Source: Chitinophaga niabensis (lineage in GTDB: Bacteria > Bacteroidota > Bacteroidia > Chitinophagales > Chitinophagaceae). From it: a stretch of 64,000 nt of DNA. The notes beneath the pieces are model-generated. The model was not told the origin of the DNA and did no database searches. It saw only the letters and a list, made by a program, of their open reading frames with translations. Made by a program: the position numbers and the translations under genes. Shown in pieces: positions 35,565 to 44,456 of this stretch; the first letter of the stretch is position 1, and the number at the start of each line of letters is the position of its first letter. The stretch spans positions 1,369,001 through 1,433,000 of the forward strand of contig NZ_CP154260.1 in assembly GCF_039545795.1 (NCBI RefSeq). Reading direction: 5' to 3'.

Positions 35565-36050
35565 ATGAGTAACACATACGAACTGTCTCCGGAAAATGCG
35601 CATATTAAAGCAAGGGAACTTTTCAAAGAAGAATTTTACTGGAGCCCTATTGAAGAAACTTCTCCTTTTGGAAGTGACGATGGATCAGATGCTTTCTATC
35701 AGTTCAGGGAATGGCGGGAAACCAATAAAACAGCCAGCCCGTTTATTTTCATAGAAACATTACTGGATACATGGGGATACAGCAGGGGGCCAGCCCCGCA
35801 CGATGCTGAAGTAGTGGAATATTTAATGGAGCGTTCCGTATTGGGTACTAATAATGTGATCATAGCAGTAGGGTTTGGCCAGTTTGTGCTGGAAGGAAAG
35901 ATAGATAAGGACCTGCTTGCGCGAACAATACAATCAGTAGAGGCGGAATGCGCTCCATCCAGGTTAAGCGTGTTTGCGGAAGATTACCGGAGCACAAGGC
36001 TGGAGCAATTAACCATCCTGCGGAAGGCGCTGGATAAAATGGCTTTATAA
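35565..36050 (+). CDS. Uncharacterised cytoplasmic protein upstream of a Crp/Fnr regulator
   Basis: 161 residues, no signal peptide and no membrane segment. The N-terminal part is acidic and aromatic (FKEEFYWSPIEETSPFGSDDGSDAFYQF), the C-terminal part helical. I do not recognise the family. The stop is directly followed by the ATG of a Crp/Fnr gene with no spacing (36050/36051), so the two are co-translated and may work together. A T-rich box before it (TATATTTTC near 35550) resembles a -7 element. Confidence 0.7.
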   Translation: MSNTYELSPENAHIKARELFKEEFYWSPIEETSPFGSDDGSDAFYQFREWRETNKTASPFIFIETLLDTWGYSRGPAPHDAEVVEYLMERSVLGTNNVIIAVGFGQFVLEGKIDKDLLARTIQSVEAECAPSRLSVFAEDYRSTRLEQLTILRKALDKMAL

Positions 36051-36623
36051 ATGGATACCTTCTTTTCAAAAGTAAACAGCTACACAACACTTTCTGAGGA
36101 AAGCCGTAGAGCATGGGAAGCCATACTGGTAGCTAAAACCTACAAACGGGGTGAGAACTTTATATCAGAAGGGCAGGCGCCCAAAAAAGTGGCCTTTGTA
36201 GTGAAAGGGCTCTTTTCTCAGAACTATATTTCTGATAAAGGCGAAGTGGTGATCAAAACCTTCTTCCCCGAGTTGCGTTTTGCCGCATCGGTGAGTGCCA
36301 TGCTCAGCAATACCCCCGGTTTATTTACGATCACCGCATTGGAAGATACCAGCGTACTGGAATATGATTTCTTTGCGTTTAAGAAACTGGCAGGGCAATA
36401 CATGGATATTGCCACGTTCTATATCAACTATATGGAACTGCACTGGATCATAGAGAAAGAACCTTTGGAGATAGCCCTCCGGCACGATCCTGCCGGCAAA
36501 CGGTACGAAAGCTTTGCGGAAAAGTACCCCGGCCTTGTTAAGCGGTTGAAGAAACACCATATCGCTTCTTATCTTGGCATTACGCCCACCCAATTAAGCC
36601 GCATCTTATTCGCCAATAAATAA
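36051..36623 (+). CDS. Crp/Fnr-family transcriptional regulator
   Basis: 190 residues. N-terminal cyclic-nucleotide-binding-like barrel about 20-125 (YKRGENFISEGQAPKKVAFVVKGLFSQNYISDKGEVVIKTFF); the Arg and Glu typical of cAMP binding are not evident, so it may sense something else or act without ligand. The C-terminal helix-turn-helix is IASYLGITPTQLSRILF, the form common in Bacteroidota. It begins immediately after the stop of the preceding unknown gene. A VOC-family gene follows 83 bases later with its own promoter box. Confidence 0.88.
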   Translation: MDTFFSKVNSYTTLSEESRRAWEAILVAKTYKRGENFISEGQAPKKVAFVVKGLFSQNYISDKGEVVIKTFFPELRFAASVSAMLSNTPGLFTITALEDTSVLEYDFFAFKKLAGQYMDIATFYINYMELHWIIEKEPLEIALRHDPAGKRYESFAEKYPGLVKRLKKHHIASYLGITPTQLSRILFANK

Positions 36624-36669
36624 TTTCCATTCCTCAACATATGTAAATGGTTTGATTTTTTCTCTGCCC

Positions 36670-36677
36670 TAGTTTTG
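36670..36677 (+). promoter_or_regulatory. Promoter -7 box of the VOC-protein gene
   Basis: TAGTTTTG matches TAnnTTTG exactly and lies 29 bases before the ATG. A TTTG at 36651-36654 is upstream at a shorter distance (15 bases) than the usual spacing. Confidence 0.5.
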
Positions 36678-36706
36678 TATCATTCAATCACCCAAAAATA
36701 AAGATC

Positions 36707-37114
36707 ATGGCAACAAAAGTATTTATCAATCTGCCCGTTAAGAATCTGGAAGCATCCATGCAGTTTTTCACAGCGCTGGGATATACATTCAATCCCCAGT
36801 TCACCGATGAGAAAGCAGCCTGCATGGTGATCAGCGACAGCATCTATGCTATGATGTTACAGGAAGATTATTTTAAAACATTCACGAAGAAACCGGTAAG
36901 TGATGCAAAGAAAGCCACAGAGGTATTGATTGCGCTGGATGCAGCTTCCAGGGAAGAAGTGCAGGAGATAGTGGCTAAAGCAAAACAGGCAGGTGGCAAC
37001 ATCTATAATGAACCCTCGGATTACGGCTGGATGTACCAGCATAGCTTTGAGGACCTGGATGGCCACCAATGGGAAATAGCCTATATGGATATGAGCCAGA
37101 TGCCAACTGAATAA
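36707..37114 (+). CDS. VOC-family (glyoxalase/bleomycin-resistance fold) protein
   Basis: 135 residues with the paired beta-alpha-beta-beta-beta modules of the vicinal-oxygen-chelate fold: KVFINLPVKNLEASMQFFTALGYTF begins the first and SDAKKATEVLIALDAASREEVQEIVAKAKQAGG the second, ending in FEDLDGHQWEIAYMD, where the final Glu is the usual metal ligand. The family covers glyoxalases, dioxygenases and antibiotic-binding proteins, so the activity is undefined. It ends in a bidirectional terminator shared with the metalloprotease gene. Confidence 0.9.
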   Translation: MATKVFINLPVKNLEASMQFFTALGYTFNPQFTDEKAACMVISDSIYAMMLQEDYFKTFTKKPVSDAKKATEVLIALDAASREEVQEIVAKAKQAGGNIYNEPSDYGWMYQHSFEDLDGHQWEIAYMDMSQMPTE

Positions 37115-37121
37115 AAAAAGA

Positions 37122-37152
37122 AAGCCGTATAGACACAAGGTCTATACGGCTT
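37122..37152. terminator. Bidirectional terminator between VOC and metalloprotease genes
   Basis: AAGCCGTATAGAC and GTCTATACGGCTT form a 13-bp perfect stem around ACAAG. An A tract precedes it (T tract for the minus strand); the plus side has TTAGGTTTTC. Confidence 0.88.
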
Positions 37153-37181
37153 AGGTTTTCACGTGGAATTAATATGGCTGG

Positions 37182-39680
37182 TTATTTGTTCTTTCCTTCC
37201 AGTACATCACTGATCCGGTTCTCCATATCCTGTAGGTGATACTTTGAAATGCCGGTTTGTGCTGGTATAGCTTTGCGGATATCATTCCGCAACCCCGTCA
37301 GATGCGCCCGCGTAATGCTGGAAACATCATTGCCCGTAGGATCCGGGTTAATATAAAAGATAGTACCGTTACCATTGTTCCTGCCTACTATTTCATTCAT
37401 TGCTTTAAATGCCTTGAATGAATTCTCTATGTATACCTTTTGCTGGTTGCGGCGGTAGATATCAATCGGTTTATTGGTATACAGTTCGCTCCAGACACCT
37501 TGCTTCAGATCTTCCAGGAACTCAGCAGCCGTGTATGTTTTGATACCTTTGTTCATTTCTGCTGATTTGATCAGGCCTATCAGCATACCGGAGCCCTGTA
37601 GTTTCATCAGCGCATTGGACTGCGCAATAACGATGTTTACAATAGGATCGGTGCCGGTTAATGCTGTATATGATTCATTGATGAGCCAGGCAGGAGTAGC
37701 AAAGAGATATTCGTTCAGGAACTTCATGGAGGCTTTCTGTTTTTGGTACCCCACCGGTTCAATTATCCTGCCGGGTTGTTCTATGCTCCTCAGGGTACGG
37801 TATTCACCGCCCACACTTTTCAATACCTGAACAGTATACAGTTTATACTGTTTGATCACTTCCTCATACATCGTTTTCAGGTTATCATAACCTTCATTGG
37901 GCACCTTCGTCCACTCTTTCAGTTGTGGCAGGATCCTTTGGAGATTTTTGATACCATATTTGCCGGCTGCAATAGCATCATCACCCAGGTCCTCGCTTTG
38001 GTCACGTGGATCGGAGAAATTGAATTCACTGCCGAAATACAGGCGTTTGTTTTTAGCCAGACTGTCGATGATCAGTTTATTCAGGAAAGGGCCTTCGTCC
38101 TTAGCTGTTTTAAATGCAGGGTACCATTTGTATCCCCATTCAATAGCCCAGTTATCATATTCACCAATTCTTGGGAAGATGCCTTTTTGTGTGATATGGT
38201 CTTCTGGTTGTGCCACGTAGTTAAAACGTGCATAGTCCATGATAGAAGGGGTGTGGCCATGTGCTTCCACATATGCCTTATCCCTTAATTTCTCTACCGG
38301 TACAGTGGAGCTGGAACCAAAGTTATGCATAAGACCCAGTGTGTGCCCCACTTCATGAGAAGAAACAAAGCGGATGAGCTGGCCCATTAGTTCTTCATCA
38401 TATTCCATTTTACGGGCAGCAGGATCAATGGCGCCGGCCTGGATCATGTACCAGTTGCGCACCAGCTGCATGATGTTGTGGTACCAGTTGATATGCGTTT
38501 CTATGATCTCTCCGCTGCGGGGATCATGTACATGGGGGCCACTCGCATTCGCGATCGCTGATGGTTTGTATACGATCACGTTATGGCGTGCATCATCTAT
38601 GCTCCAGGTAGAATCATTTTCGGGCGCTGGTAATGCTTTGATGGCATTTTTAAAACCAGCCTGTTCAAATGCTTTCTGCCAGTCGTTTACACCAGCTATC
38701 AGGTAAGGCACCCATTTTTTGGGTGTGGCGGGATCTATGTAATAGATGATGGGTTTTTTAGGTTCCACCAGTTCACCGCGTTTATATTTCTCTATATCTT
38801 CTTCTTTGGGTTCAAGCCGCCAGCGGGTGATCATGAATTGTTGCTTTACACCCTGCGGATCCGTATCAAAATCCACGTATCCCCTGGCAAAAAAGCCTAC
38901 CCGCGCATCTGCATACCGGGGCTGCATGGGTACTGCCGGAAGCAGTACCATGGAGCTGTTCAGTTCATAGGTATCGGGGATAGTAGTGGACGCAGCCTGT
39001 TGCCCGCCTTTCATGTAAGTCCGCAGCATGCGGATCTCAATGTTCAGCGGAAAAGCTTTCACAGCAGTGATGAAAGATTTATCCGCCTGTATGGCACCGA
39101 TGCTCAGCGTTGTTTTTACCTGCGGGCTGAAATGGAATATTTCATTCTCTGTGTTCAGGTAATCTGTTACATCTATCACCGTGCTTTTGGCCTCCTTGTT
39201 GTAAGCCTTTACAGGAAATACCGCAACAATAGGTTCAAGGTTGGAATTGATCACAGACCTGTACAGGCCATTCTCTGTGGAATCCGTGGAGCGTTCATTA
39301 AAGCGCATCACTTTCATGAAGAGCTTGTCATCCGGTCCTTTTTCGAAATGGATCACGTTTTCCGCGATCTGGTCGCCGGCGTAACCGGTCATTTGCGGCC
39401 TTGGCCCCGCTGCTGACCTGGCGATACGGTTCACAACCAATATGGCCCGGTTATACATGGAATCAGGGATCTCGAAGTAATAACGGGAATTCAGCTGGTG
39501 AACTTTGAACATACCATTGTATGTTTTTGCTTTTGCGGTGATCACCGTTCCATACGGTTTGATGGCGGAAGGAAGAGAATCTGTTTTTTTTGCAGATGTG
39601 TCCGCAGGAACGGCTTTTTGCGCATGAGCAGCAACAGCGAAGCCAAGCAGCGCAAATAAAGCGATGTTAAATCTGAGCAT
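37182..39680 (-). CDS. Exported zinc metalloprotease, DUF5117/DUF5118 type
   Basis: 832 residues with a cleavable signal peptide (about 1-20, AVAAHAQ). The zinc site HEVGHTLGLMHN spans 442-453: His442, Glu443, His446 and His452 fit the extended HExxHxxGxxH metzincin pattern. The N-terminal region (RYYFEIPDSMYNRAILVVNRI) and the segment around PLNIEIRMLRTYM belong to the DUF5117/DUF5118 architecture of Bacteroidota. It probably cleaves proteins or peptides at the envelope. It ends the operon of locus C, four bases after a TlpA-like gene, so imported material may be proteinaceous (inference). Confidence 0.93.
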   Translation of the reverse strand: MLRFNIALFALLGFAVAAHAQKAVPADTSAKKTDSLPSAIKPYGTVITAKAKTYNGMFKVHQLNSRYYFEIPDSMYNRAILVVNRIARSAAGPRPQMTGYAGDQIAENVIHFEKGPDDKLFMKVMRFNERSTDSTENGLYRSVINSNLEPIVAVFPVKAYNKEAKSTVIDVTDYLNTENEIFHFSPQVKTTLSIGAIQADKSFITAVKAFPLNIEIRMLRTYMKGGQQAASTTIPDTYELNSSMVLLPAVPMQPRYADARVGFFARGYVDFDTDPQGVKQQFMITRWRLEPKEEDIEKYKRGELVEPKKPIIYYIDPATPKKWVPYLIAGVNDWQKAFEQAGFKNAIKALPAPENDSTWSIDDARHNVIVYKPSAIANASGPHVHDPRSGEIIETHINWYHNIMQLVRNWYMIQAGAIDPAARKMEYDEELMGQLIRFVSSHEVGHTLGLMHNFGSSSTVPVEKLRDKAYVEAHGHTPSIMDYARFNYVAQPEDHITQKGIFPRIGEYDNWAIEWGYKWYPAFKTAKDEGPFLNKLIIDSLAKNKRLYFGSEFNFSDPRDQSEDLGDDAIAAGKYGIKNLQRILPQLKEWTKVPNEGYDNLKTMYEEVIKQYKLYTVQVLKSVGGEYRTLRSIEQPGRIIEPVGYQKQKASMKFLNEYLFATPAWLINESYTALTGTDPIVNIVIAQSNALMKLQGSGMLIGLIKSAEMNKGIKTYTAAEFLEDLKQGVWSELYTNKPIDIYRRNQQKVYIENSFKAFKAMNEIVGRNNGNGTIFYINPDPTGNDVSSITRAHLTGLRNDIRKAIPAQTGISKYHLQDMENRISDVLEGKNK

Positions 39681-39684
39681 GGTA

Positions 39685-40530
39685 CTATTTTAATATTTCT
39701 TCTAGTTTTTGGATAAGCTGTTCACCGCGAAGGTCCTTGGCGATGATCTTCCCGCGTGGATCTATCAGAAAGTTCTGCGGGATGGAACGTATCATGTACA
39801 ACTTCGCTACTTCATTGTTCCAGTATTTCAGATCAGATACATGTTTCCAGGTTAAGCCATCGTGATGGATGGCTTTCAGCCAGTCTGCCTGTTTACCCGG
39901 CTGGTCCAGTGATACGGAAAGGATGTCAAAGCTTTTATCTTTAAAACGATTGTAAGCAGCTACTACAACGGGATTCTCTTCCCGGCAGGGGCCACACCAG
40001 CTTGCCCAGAAATCCAGCAGCAAATATTTTCCTTTATAGTCTGCCAGTCGTACAGGAAGGCCGGAGGTGTCGGGAGCGGAAAAGGAAGGGGCCTTGGCAC
40101 CGATACGCACCGTCATATAACGATCAATGAGCTTTTTTGTACTCACACCGCCCTCGCTTTCCCGCACCTTTTTATCCAGCTTCTTAAACAGCCCCTCATA
40201 TTTCTGAATATCATCGGGGATAGGGCCGATGGCATCTTTCAGGGCTTCCAAGCTTACCATATAGCCGGGATGCTGCTGCACGAAAACGATCTCCTGCTTT
40301 TTCCTTTCTGCTTTCAACACCGCCCATTCAGCGCGGTATTGTGCAAGCCCTATGGTATCATACTTCGCTTTTGCTTTTTGTGCATCCAGCCATGCCTGCT
40401 GCCGGTCTGCCATTTTCTGATCTATCACCTGCAGGGCCTGTTTCAGTTCTGTTCTTTGCATGGCTGTATCCGTTTGTGCCAGTACGTTCAGGGCACTAAA
40501 GCTGCATGCAAGTAGTAATAAGCTTTTCAT
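39685..40530 (-). CDS. TlpA-like thiol-disulfide oxidoreductase with N-terminal helical region
   Basis: 281 residues from the ATG at 40530, which starts a signal peptide (MKSLLLLACSFSALNVLAQ); the frame opens ten codons earlier, without a good signal. Residues 25-130 are helical and charged (possible coiled coil). The thioredoxin domain has the redox pair Cys179 and Cys182 in FWASWCGPCREENPVV and the cis-Pro segment IRSIPQNFLIDPRG. It should reduce or shuffle disulfides in the periplasm. It lies in the middle of locus C, and a metalloprotease gene follows after four bases. Confidence 0.92.
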   Translation of the reverse strand: MKSLLLLACSFSALNVLAQTDTAMQRTELKQALQVIDQKMADRQQAWLDAQKAKAKYDTIGLAQYRAEWAVLKAERKKQEIVFVQQHPGYMVSLEALKDAIGPIPDDIQKYEGLFKKLDKKVRESEGGVSTKKLIDRYMTVRIGAKAPSFSAPDTSGLPVRLADYKGKYLLLDFWASWCGPCREENPVVVAAYNRFKDKSFDILSVSLDQPGKQADWLKAIHHDGLTWKHVSDLKYWNNEVAKLYMIRSIPQNFLIDPRGKIIAKDLRGEQLIQKLEEILK

Positions 40531-40549
40531 TGATTTGTTTTTATAAAGA

Positions 40550-40601
40550 CATGAGATCACCCCGCCAGCTGTTGTACAGCGGCAATTGGGGTGAGCTCAT
40601 G
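40550..40601 (-). other. Large intercistronic stem-loop between PKD-lipoprotein and TlpA-like genes
   Basis: The outer arms 40550-40563 and 40588-40601 pair at 13 of 14 positions (CATGAG..CACCCC / GGGGTG..CTCATG). Inside are further pairs, GCC/GGC and GCTGT/ACAGC. No U-tract follows on the minus strand, so it looks more like a stabilising or processing structure within the operon mRNA than a terminator. Confidence 0.7.
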
Positions 40602-40612
40602 TATGTAATAAT

Positions 40613-42082
40613 TTAGAAGACCCTGCTTCCGAATCCGTTTTCCATATAGATAACGGTGTTGATCCGTCCCTCACCTTCAAAATCAGGCTGGGCTAATGGC
40701 TGAATGGTTCCGGTAGAGCTGATCTTATGCAGGTATACTTTGTACCGGCCGTTGGCATAAGTTGCGATCGACAGGTAATCTGTTGTGATGGGTATACCGG
40801 CAGAAGGCTGAGGGTACTTGATATGCTGGATACCTGTAACGGTTTCACCGGCAGGCAGTGTTACCTGCAATGCCTCCTGCAGCGTGATCAGGTCTGTCAT
40901 GTAAACCTTATTTCCCAGGGCGTAGTAGATGAAATCCGCATCATAATTACCGCCGATGGCAGTCGCTGCCATTATGCTATGTGTGCCAGGCACCGTTACT
41001 TTTGCCTGTATCATAGGCTGTTGCGTACCGAACAGAAAACCGAATTGTACATTCAGCCTGTAAAGGAGCCCTGAGCCATCAGGCTTACGAAAAAGGGCCA
41101 TGGCTAAACCGCGCAGGCCTGCATAACTATTCAGCCATACAAGATCAGCATTCATATTCTTCAGCTCAGCTCCACTGGCAGGCACAGTTTGAAAACTGAA
41201 GTCGTTAATGAGCACCAGTGATTTTGAATCCTGGTCAAAAGCAAGGGTCATAGCCCCTACAGCCGTTATTGATGATAGTTTGGCGGGGTTGTAAGGTAAT
41301 GAACTGAATAAAGTGCCCTTTTGCATCACATATGCCTGCCCATCATTAACCACTCCTACAACGTTTGTATTAACAGGTTGGTATACACTTTGCGGCCTGC
41401 GCACGGAAGGTTTGCTAAAGAACATATCATCAAAGGTCCGCATTACCTTTCCATTATCTATCCGGTATATCGCCGCGTCTTTATCTGAGAGCACAGTGAA
41501 TGCTGAGAAAATATCCAGGGAAGTAAGGGCCATCTTAAAGGTATTCGTGAACACGGCTTTAACAGCTGCCCCTTCCAGGCTTTTACCGTCATTGTGAAAA
41601 GCGATCCAGTTATCTATACGGCCGAGGCTATGAATGAAATCAAAGTCTGTTTTCCCATTGTTGTCTTTGAGCAGGTACCAGCCATTCATGTTCAGTGTGG
41701 ACACGGTCATGTTCACATTCAGCAATTTGGTGACACCGGTTTCTTTATCTTTCAGGTTGAACACCAGTACATAAGGGCCGGGATTTAACACCATGGCATA
41801 GTCAAGGTCCTTTGTTTTAGCCAGTGTATCCGGCTTCCTGTTGCCCTTTCCGATAGTATAATTGGCGTCAAATGCCGTCCAGTAATATTCGTACCGGCTT
41901 TCATCCTGCACGGTGGGATGAATGCGTAAAGTATCTTTATGTGTTAATACAGCATAGCTGGCTTGCAATCCGCTCACAGTAAAGGTCGGCAGTGGCCGGT
42001 CAGCTGAAGTGCTTTTATCTTTGGTGCAGGCAAAGGCAAGTATGGAAAACAAGCCGGCTGCCAGGAAATATAATTTCTTCAT
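40613..42082 (-). CDS. PKD-like family lipoprotein (locus C)
   Basis: 489 residues, lipobox LAFAC with acylated Cys19. The segment YEYYWTAFDANYTIGKG followed by LNPGPYVLVFNLKDKETGVTKLLNVNMTVS is a PKD-like beta-sandwich, and NMNGWYLLKDNNGKTDFDFI begins the large C-terminal part rich in beta strands (propeller-like). This family occurs next to SusCD, DUF4843 and DUF5117 genes in Bacteroidota, as here. It is probably a surface protein assisting the SusCD importer. It follows the DUF4843 gene by 21 bases. Confidence 0.85.
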   Translation of the reverse strand: MKKLYFLAAGLFSILAFACTKDKSTSADRPLPTFTVSGLQASYAVLTHKDTLRIHPTVQDESRYEYYWTAFDANYTIGKGNRKPDTLAKTKDLDYAMVLNPGPYVLVFNLKDKETGVTKLLNVNMTVSTLNMNGWYLLKDNNGKTDFDFIHSLGRIDNWIAFHNDGKSLEGAAVKAVFTNTFKMALTSLDIFSAFTVLSDKDAAIYRIDNGKVMRTFDDMFFSKPSVRRPQSVYQPVNTNVVGVVNDGQAYVMQKGTLFSSLPYNPAKLSSITAVGAMTLAFDQDSKSLVLINDFSFQTVPASGAELKNMNADLVWLNSYAGLRGLAMALFRKPDGSGLLYRLNVQFGFLFGTQQPMIQAKVTVPGTHSIMAATAIGGNYDADFIYYALGNKVYMTDLITLQEALQVTLPAGETVTGIQHIKYPQPSAGIPITTDYLSIATYANGRYKVYLHKISSTGTIQPLAQPDFEGEGRINTVIYMENGFGSRVF

Positions 42083-42103
42083 CTTGATAATTATTGATGG
42101 TGA

Positions 42104-42928
42104 TCAGGGGAAAGTAACTACTGCGCTGGTTGGTGAATCTGTTTCACGCAAGGGCGCTTTTCCACTGGCGATGTTAGCAGGATCGCTGTTGAATGTAGTT
42201 AATGCACGCTTCAACAGGTTCGCGTAGTTGCCCACTGCCTGTGCCGCAAGAGCCGCCTGGTACCATGCTTCATCTATATTCACTTTCAGCACATTTATCA
42301 TAAACTGATGTTTGCCTGTGCTGTATTTTCCGAAATTGTTAAATGCCGGTGCCGCGGTACCATCTATCCTCCAGGAGTAAAAACGTTCCAGGCGGTCCGA
42401 AAACACAATTGTTTTTTCCCTCGAAAGTTTCTCTCCCAGGCCAAATTCCTTATTGGCAACAAGTTGCAGGCGCAAACGGTAACTGTTTGTTTTCAGGCTG
42501 GCATCGCGTAACAGTACTACTGGTATCCGGGCTCTTACAGAGTCCGCTTTCACTATCATCATAGATTCCAGCGATTTGTCCGCCAGGTCAATATAATGCG
42601 TGCCGGGAACAGCTTTGAACGGCCGCTCAGTAGCAATGGTATCTGTTATCTGGTTAGTGATGGGATCGCGAACATAGGTGTAATCAAACTCCGGGATCTG
42701 CACCAGTTTCACCGGCCGGTCGTAATTAGTGATGCCGCCGATAGTACTAACCTCTATATAAACGGTATCCTTTACAACGGAAACGGGATCATAAACAAAT
42801 GTTGAGCTGAGTGAAGTGGTATCGCTCAACTGTACCCTGGCAATATCGTTGAATAGCAGGTATTCTGATTTGGTGCAGCCGGAAGCTGTTGCCAGCAGAA
42901 TTGCTATAATGTATATGAATCTTTTCAT
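42104..42928 (-). CDS. DUF4843 family lipoprotein (locus C)
   Basis: 274 residues from the ATG at 42928, which gives a lipoprotein signal (MKRFIYIIAILLATASGC, Cys18); an in-frame GTG at 42940 overlaps the SusD stop and is less likely. The body (ARVQLSDTTSLSSTFVYDPVSVVKDTVYIEVSTIGGITNYDRPVKL) has the beta-sandwich style of DUF4843, which accompanies SusCD pairs of the metalloprotease type. Role unknown, likely a surface accessory of the importer. It lies eight bases after the SusD gene. Confidence 0.85.
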   Translation of the reverse strand: MKRFIYIIAILLATASGCTKSEYLLFNDIARVQLSDTTSLSSTFVYDPVSVVKDTVYIEVSTIGGITNYDRPVKLVQIPEFDYTYVRDPITNQITDTIATERPFKAVPGTHYIDLADKSLESMMIVKADSVRARIPVVLLRDASLKTNSYRLRLQLVANKEFGLGEKLSREKTIVFSDRLERFYSWRIDGTAAPAFNNFGKYSTGKHQFMINVLKVNIDEAWYQAALAAQAVGNYANLLKRALTTFNSDPANIASGKAPLRETDSPTSAVVTFP

Positions 42929-42936
42929 GGCTGTGA

Positions 42937-44445
42937 TCACTTGTTGTGGTAATTAATTTCACGGTCAGGTTTAGGTACAATGTATCTTGCTGTTGTACCG
43001 CTGTAGAACGCAGCTGTCCAGCTGGCAGGCAATGTGGTTACATTGTATCTCTTATAGGTGAAGAAGGTCTGGCCTTCAGCAAAGAACTCCCGCACATATT
43101 CCCTGATCATTTTATTCTTCCTGTCTGTTTCCCAGGCTGCAGCATTAAAGCCGTTAGTGAAGGGGATACCTTTTTCTGCGCAATAGGTTCTGTAAAAACC
43201 TTCTGCTTCTGCTTTAGACTCCGCGCACTCTGTGAGGATGAGATACATTTCACTGAGGCGGAGCAAAGGGATCTGCAGAACCGGCAATGTTTCCCGCTGC
43301 AGGTATTTTGCATTCATCACAAAGTTGGTGTTACCTGCTGTTACTTTATAGGCCCACATACCAACCCATCTCACATCGGCAATCCGCTCAGCTACCGGGA
43401 AGAGGTTGTTGAGATAATAATATCCATCCTGTATGTTGAAGTCAGAACGGGCCAGGCTGCCACCTTCCAGGAACAGATCGATGGCTTTTTGTTTCAGGTC
43501 ATACATGCTGATGGCCATAATATGCTCGGGAGACATGGTATTATCTCCGGCATTACGGTCTGCAGCTTTTCCAAGGCGGAAAGTAGGTACACCTGAACGG
43601 TCTTTGGCGTCTACCACCATCTTCGCATATTTAGCGGCGTTTGCGCGGTTGGTATTGTTAGAAGGCGCCAGCCACATATATACCCTGGCTTTCAGGGCCA
43701 GTACTGCATAATAGTTCATGCGTACCTGGCGGTACATGTAGTAATTGTCTGCTACTACCGGCGGAGCGGTAGCATTAGGCAAAGGGTTTAGTTCTGCTAT
43801 GGAATATTGTATGAACGGATCCACATCTTTCAACAAGCCTTCTGCTGCATCAAGGTCTGCCAGTACATTTTGCGCAAACTCCTGGAAAGAAACAGATACA
43901 ACAATCTCTTTGGATACTGCTTTCACATAAGGTAATACCGCCGTAGTGCCCGGATTATCCGGCATAGGACCGAACATGCGCAGCACATCAAAGTGCGCAA
44001 AAGCGCGTAAAGCCAATGCTTCTCCTTTGAGTAGCGCGTAGTTGTTATCAGTGAAGATTGATTTTTTGGCGTCTATCCTTTCCAGGATGCTGTTCACATC
44101 CGCTATTACCTTATACTCATCCTGGTAAGTGGCATCCAGCCAGCCTCTCACTGCTGCATCCGTATAATTGGCTGCTGCCAGGTTGTTGAGGGCTGCGTTG
44201 CTGGGGGCGGTTACATCCCAGTTGCGTGCCATGTATTCAATATTGCCCCATATCAATGCACCGCCATAGGTGTTGCCGCTTTTCATATGAAGATAAGCAC
44301 CTGTGAGGGCATCCCTGAACCCTTTCTGGGTCTGGAACAACTCGTCTTTCGTAGTAGTTGCTGCCGGTTTTACATCCAGCCACTTGTTACACCCGGTAAA
44401 GGCCAGGGCACTCAGTACTATAGTGGAGATAATTATTTTCTTCAT
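42937..44445 (-). CDS. SusD/RagB-family lipoprotein (locus C)
   Basis: 502 residues, lipobox LAFTGC (Cys19) then NKWLDVKPAATTTKDELFQTQKGFRDALTGAYLHM. C-terminal blocks are PLLRLSEMYLILTECAESKAEAEGFY and KNKMIREYVREFFAEGQTFFTYKRYN, which differ from the glycan-type ending and resemble the RagB-like branch. Forms the lid of the SusC encoded 11 bases upstream. The operon's protease and thioredoxin genes suggest peptides as substrate (inference). Confidence 0.93.
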   Translation of the reverse strand: MKKIIISTIVLSALAFTGCNKWLDVKPAATTTKDELFQTQKGFRDALTGAYLHMKSGNTYGGALIWGNIEYMARNWDVTAPSNAALNNLAAANYTDAAVRGWLDATYQDEYKVIADVNSILERIDAKKSIFTDNNYALLKGEALALRAFAHFDVLRMFGPMPDNPGTTAVLPYVKAVSKEIVVSVSFQEFAQNVLADLDAAEGLLKDVDPFIQYSIAELNPLPNATAPPVVADNYYMYRQVRMNYYAVLALKARVYMWLAPSNNTNRANAAKYAKMVVDAKDRSGVPTFRLGKAADRNAGDNTMSPEHIMAISMYDLKQKAIDLFLEGGSLARSDFNIQDGYYYLNNLFPVAERIADVRWVGMWAYKVTAGNTNFVMNAKYLQRETLPVLQIPLLRLSEMYLILTECAESKAEAEGFYRTYCAEKGIPFTNGFNAAAWETDRKNKMIREYVREFFAEGQTFFTYKRYNVTTLPASWTAAFYSGTTARYIVPKPDREINYHNK

Positions 44446-44456
44446 TGGATTTCAGA

